Shown one piece after another: positions 6,002 to 8,482 of a DNA stretch of 8,482 nt (its first letter is position 1; the number at the start of each line of letters is the position of its first letter). Position numbers and translations under genes: made by a program. A model generated the notes under the pieces. It was given only the letters and a program-made list of their open reading frames with translations, was not told where the DNA came from and did no database searches. Source of the DNA: Chloroflexota bacterium (lineage in GTDB: Bacteria; Chloroflexota; Anaerolineae; Ardenticatenales; Ardenticatenaceae); assembly GCA_003520455.1 (NCBI GenBank), contig DOUV01000045.1, positions 2,915 to 11,396 of the forward strand, in the 5' to 3' direction.

Positions 6002-6775
6002 TCAACTCTCTTCTCGGTCGTGCGCCCCCAGGAGCTGCGAGATGTGCCGGGCAGACCGCACCGCGGCATGGACGGTGGCTTTCTTCTCGGCAGGGGCCAT
6101 CCGGCTGGTGAAGCCTACGACGGTGAGCGCGGCGACGAGGCCGTCGGCATCCCGGATCGGGGCGGAGACGGCCCAGACGCCCTCCAGATACTCCTCAGTC
6201 TCGTCTACGTCGTACCCGCGCTGCCGGACCAGGGCCAATCTCGCCTTGAAGGCGGCTGGATCGGTGATCGAAGTGTTGGTAAACCGCCGCAGGCCGGGCG
6301 AGACCAGGATGCGATCGGTCGCTGCCTCGTCCAACCAGGCCAGAAAGGCCCGGCCCAGGCAGCCCGCGCATACCGGCACGCGCTGGCCGATCGACGCCGT
6401 GATCTTCATCTCGCCGAGCGGCTCGGCTTTGTCGATGATGGTGATCCCACCGCTCTCGAAGACGCTCAGAAAAGCCGTCTCACCCGTGGTGTGCATCAGT
6501 TCCGTCAGGAACGGGCGGGCTGTCTCACGCAAATCCAGACCCTGACGGGCCAGGTACCCCAACTGGACCAACCGGGGCCCGAGGCGGTACTTAAGCGTGG
6601 TTCGGTTCTGCTGGAGGAGGTTGTGGTGGCAGAGTGTGTTGAGAATATTGTGGACGGTGCTTTTATTGAGGCCAAGCGTGCGGCTGAGTTCCGACACACC
6701 GTACTCCGCCTGACCGTTCTCGAAAGCACTCAGGATGCGAAGCGCGCGGTCAACTGCGGGAACCAGATCGACCAT
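6002..6775 (-). CDS. IclR-family transcriptional regulator
   Basis: This 257-aa protein has the usual IclR length and layout. The N-terminal winged helix begins LVPAVDRALRILSAFEN (4-20), with the recognition helix near NKSTVHNILNTL (37-48) and the wing ending at TLKYRLGPRLVQLGYL (60-75). The C-terminal effector domain contains ASIGQRVPVCAGCLGRAFLAW (about 127-147) and EEYLEGVWAVSAPIRDADG (194-212). IclR proteins commonly control aromatic or organic acid catabolism from beside their target genes; here the gene precedes ubiD by 84 nt on the same strand, so it may autoregulate the whole cluster. The effector is unknown and may be a phenol or benzoate derivative. The ATG at 6775 is chosen because homology begins there; its ribosome site is weak (AAAGGA about 14 nt upstream). 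Earlier GTG (6799) and TTG (6871) codons lack both conservation and a ribosome site. The two cysteines (136, 139) in the effector region are uncommon. Confidence 0.88.
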   Translation of the reverse strand: MVDLVPAVDRALRILSAFENGQAEYGVSELSRTLGLNKSTVHNILNTLCHHNLLQQNRTTLKYRLGPRLVQLGYLARQGLDLRETARPFLTELMHTTGETAFLSVFESGGITIIDKAEPLGEMKITASIGQRVPVCAGCLGRAFLAWLDEAATDRILVSPGLRRFTNTSITDPAAFKARLALVRQRGYDVDETEEYLEGVWAVSAPIRDADGLVAALTVVGFTSRMAPAEKKATVHAAVRSARHISQLLGAHDREES

Positions 6776-6799
6776 AGCGTGGCAGGACGTCCTTTGCAC

Positions 6800-6812
6800 A
6801 GAACGGCGTTCT
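6800..6812. promoter_or_regulatory. Palindrome upstream of the IclR gene, candidate autoregulatory operator
   Basis: AGAACG-G-CGTTCT is a perfect palindrome around one base, 24 nt upstream of the IclR ATG. It falls just downstream of the candidate -10 box, where a bound repressor would block transcription start. IclR-family regulators often autorepress through such sites; binding is inferred. Confidence 0.4.
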
Positions 6813-6823
6813 CGATATTCAGC

Positions 6824-6852
6824 AGAGTACGATAGTTGGACGGACGTGTCTA
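6824..6852 (-). promoter_or_regulatory. Candidate sigma-70-type promoter of the iclR gene or operon
   Basis: On the minus strand TAGACA (6847-6852) is 17 nt from TACTCT (6824-6829). The -35 matches the consensus at five of six bases; the -10 is poor (three of six). A start near 6817 would give a leader of about 42 nt. The support is spacing and position only. Confidence 0.3.
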
Positions 6853-6877
6853 TCCGCCACGCGCCTCCCAAGGAGTG

Positions 6878-6883
6878 AAAAAA
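6878..6883 (-). terminator. Weak terminator candidate after the response regulator gene
   Basis: Six consecutive T on the minus strand lie about 60 nt after the response regulator stop and before the iclR promoter candidate. Only a 4-bp hairpin (GCGA-CC-TCGC) was found upstream of the run, so termination is uncertain. Position between two functionally distinct units is the main argument. Confidence 0.25.
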
Positions 6884-6944
6884 GAGGGATCTGCGAGGTC
6901 GCTATCACGTCGGGAGAACTAATTCTTCCGCGGGTGGCTGGTGT

Positions 6945-7616
6945 CTACTGTCCCTCGCCGCTCACCCACCCGGCCCGCACCGCCAACCGCGCCACCTGCC
7001 GCCGGTTAGCAGCCTGCAGTTTGCTCAGGATGCTGCGGACGTGACACTTCACGGTATGCAGGCTGAGGGAGAGTTGGGCCGCAATTTCTTTATTGGTCGC
7101 GCCGGTGGCGATGAGAGCGAGTACTTCGCGCTCGCGGGGCGTCAGGTCGGGAGGATCGGGAGGAGTCAGGCTGGGGGCGGGCCGACTGGCCAGGCGGGCA
7201 AACTCATCGATCAGACGGGCAGCCAGCTTCGGTGGCAGGGCCGCCTCACCTGCCAGCGCGCGGCGCACGCCCTGCAGGAAGTCGGCCGACTTGGTGTTCT
7301 TGAGCAAATAGCCGGTGGCGCCGGCTTTGATGGCTTCAAACAGTTTCTCGTCCTCGTCGTGCACGGTGAGAATCACAATGCGCGCCTCGGGCCACTCGGC
7401 CCGGATCAGGCGCGTGGCCTCCAGTCCATCACAGACCGGCATCTGGATATCCATCACGATCAGGTCGGGACGCAACTCGTGAGCGAGGCTGAGAGCGGCC
7501 AGGCCGTCCTCAGCCTGGCCGACGACGCTCAGTTCCGGTTGGGCATTGATCAGGCTGGTCAATCCCTCACGGAAGAGATCGTGGTCATCGGCGAGCAAGA
7601 TACGAGCACAGGTCAT
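6945..7616 (-). CDS. NarL/FixJ-family two-component response regulator
   Basis: This 223-aa regulator has an N-terminal receiver domain with acidic pocket Asp10-Asp11, phosphoacceptor Asp56 (VMDIQMP), Thr84 and Lys106. A proline-rich linker (about 145-157) leads to a LuxR-type helix-turn-helix (about 158-213: LTPREREVLALIATGATNKE, then HTVKCHVRSILSKL). Phosphorylation by the upstream kinase should promote DNA binding. Its ATG overlaps the kinase TGA by 4 nt (ATGA), indicating translational coupling and a dedicated pair. Its targets are unknown. It is separated from iclR by 169 nt with a possible terminator, so control of the catabolic genes is possible but not shown. Confidence 0.92.
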   Translation of the reverse strand: MTCARILLADDHDLFREGLTSLINAQPELSVVGQAEDGLAALSLAHELRPDLIVMDIQMPVCDGLEATRLIRAEWPEARIVILTVHDEDEKLFEAIKAGATGYLLKNTKSADFLQGVRRALAGEAALPPKLAARLIDEFARLASRPAPSLTPPDPPDLTPREREVLALIATGATNKEIAAQLSLSLHTVKCHVRSILSKLQAANRRQVARLAVRAGWVSGEGQ

Positions 7617-8482
7617 AGAGCAATCTCCTCACGAACGAGGGAATTCCGGGCCTCAACCGCGAGGGTTGGAGGGCTCGAGTCGGAGAGCGGAAAACGAACG
7701 ATGACTCTGGTTCCCTTGCCAGGTGCGGAGTCGATGGTCAAATGCCCTCCACTCCGCTCGGCGCGCGCCCGCATGATCGCCAGACCGAGGTGGTTGTCTC
7801 CCCTGATCGCCCGTGGGTCGAACCCGGATCCGTCATCTTCCACCATGAAGCGGGCCTGGTCATTCGTGCGTTCGACACGTACGGACACCCGCCGGGCTTG
7901 CGCGTGCCGCCGGGCATTGGTGAGGGCCTCGCGGACAATATGCCAGGCTTGCATTTGGACAACGTGTGGCAGTGCGAGCGCCGACGGGTCGGCGATGGTT
8001 AGCTCCGCGGAGTGACCGGAGGCCTCGCGGAACTCGTTAACGCAGGTCGAAAGCCTTAGGGCCAGATCATCGCAGTTGGCCGGCGGCTGCCGGAGGCCGA
8101 GGAGCGCTGCGCGCACCTGCTCGTAGGCCGTCTCAACGGCCGATCGCATCCATTTGAGTTCGACCGTCACGTCGGCCGCCTGATCGGTGGCGAGCAGTTC
8201 TTCCACCCGGTCGATTTTGAGTGTCAGGAAGCTCAAGGTCTGCGCCAGGTGGTCGTGCAATTCGGCCGCCAGCCGCTCGCGCTCACCGAGGGCGGCGGTT
8301 TCTTCGGCCTGACGACGTCCCGACTCAGCCAGGCGCGCGTTGGCGATGGCAATGGCGGCCGAGTTGGCGAGCAGGGTGAGGGCGCGTGTTTCGTCCGGGT
8401 CGAAGGCCCTGCCCTTGCAGCGAACTGCGCACAGCGCGCCGAGGGTCCGGTTGCCGACCTGGAGTGGTGCGACGGCGCGTTG
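7613..8482 (-). CDS. GAF-domain sensor histidine kinase (HisKA_3/NarX type), 5' end cut by the window
   Basis: The 289 visible residues run to the TGA; the N-terminus lies beyond the window, as the frame is open to base 8482. Residues 1-52 (PLQVGNRTLGALCAV, then DETRALTLLANSAAIAIANA) look like the end of a GAF sensory domain. A coiled linker and the H-box ERERLAAELHDHLAQTL follow, with His76 the likely phosphorylation site of a HisKA_3 dimerisation domain. The ATPase domain shows the N-box REALTNARRHA (184-194), DDGSGFD (216-222), HLGLAIMRARAE (231-242) and APGKGTRV (253-260). No membrane segment is seen in the visible part. It should phosphorylate the overlapping response regulator. The TTG at 8260 inside the H-box is not the start. 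The signal sensed cannot be told from this fragment. Confidence 0.92.
   Translation of the reverse strand, partial: QRAVAPLQVGNRTLGALCAVRCKGRAFDPDETRALTLLANSAAIAIANARLAESGRRQAEETAALGERERLAAELHDHLAQTLSFLTLKIDRVEELLATDQAADVTVELKWMRSAVETAYEQVRAALLGLRQPPANCDDLALRLSTCVNEFREASGHSAELTIADPSALALPHVVQMQAWHIVREALTNARRHAQARRVSVRVERTNDQARFMVEDDGSGFDPRAIRGDNHLGLAIMRARAERSGGHLTIDSAPGKGTRVIVRFPLSDSSPPTLAVEARNSLVREEIAL

Noticed and set aside
5816..6835. Plus-strand open frame (339 codons) opposite iclR and the ubiD start
   Set aside because: It covers two real genes and the gap between them on the other strand, and its peptide is unlike any family.
7041..8015. Plus-strand open frame (324 codons) opposite the two-component genes
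   Set aside because: Both minus-strand genes have complete catalytic motifs; the antisense frame has none.
8258..8260. TTG start for the sensor kinase
   Set aside because: It lies inside the H-box; the frame continues upstream through a GAF-like segment to the window edge.

Overview
This GC-rich window is bacterial and almost entirely minus-strand. It carries a compact catabolic locus preceded, in the direction of transcription, by a two-component system. The gene set and style (a GAF/HisKA_3 kinase paired with a NarL-type regulator, an IclR regulator, a UbiD decarboxylase and a split PEP-synthase-like pair) resemble environmental, possibly anaerobic Chloroflexota. That placement is an impression from protein style, not a demonstrated assignment.

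In transcription order (high to low coordinates) the minus strand reads as follows. (1) A 5'-truncated sensor kinase (7613-8482) overlaps a LuxR/NarL-family response regulator (6945-7616) by 4 nt. (2) An IclR-family regulator (6002-6775) follows a gap that holds a weak terminator candidate, a candidate promoter and a perfect palindrome. (3) Next come a UbiD-family (de)carboxylase (4487-5917), a HAD-IIA (NagD-type) phosphatase (3575-4381), a PpsA-like protein carrying the phosphohistidine swivel domain (1448-3283) and a PpsB-like ATP-binding protein (203-1288). A short plus-strand reading frame ending at 56 may be the 3' end of a convergent gene.

Together the two PEP-synthase-like proteins supply the ATP-binding domain and the swivelling histidine domain of a PEP-synthase-type phosphotransferase, but neither shows the pyruvate/PEP-binding barrel. 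This is the architecture known from phenylphosphate synthase (PpsA + PpsB) of anaerobic phenol degraders, where the product goes to phenylphosphate carboxylase, which is built from UbiD-like subunits and a HAD-family subunit. The best reading is therefore an ATP-dependent activation-carboxylation (or related) module for a phenolic compound under IclR control. It is simpler than the Thauera system: one UbiD instead of two, a NagD-type HAD, and no visible PpsC (CBS) or small gamma subunit. The actual substrate is not shown by the sequence.

The intergenic DNA is unusually structured. Between the HAD gene and ppsA there are three tandem 66-bp repeats, each combining a copy of the last HAD codons with a hairpin. 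A GC-rich 7-bp-arm palindrome follows. Between ppsA and ppsB lies a perfect 15-bp inverted repeat bounding an 89-bp segment. Between ubiD and the HAD gene there is a 12-bp imperfect hairpin. The genes are therefore probably one transcript punctuated by RNA structures.
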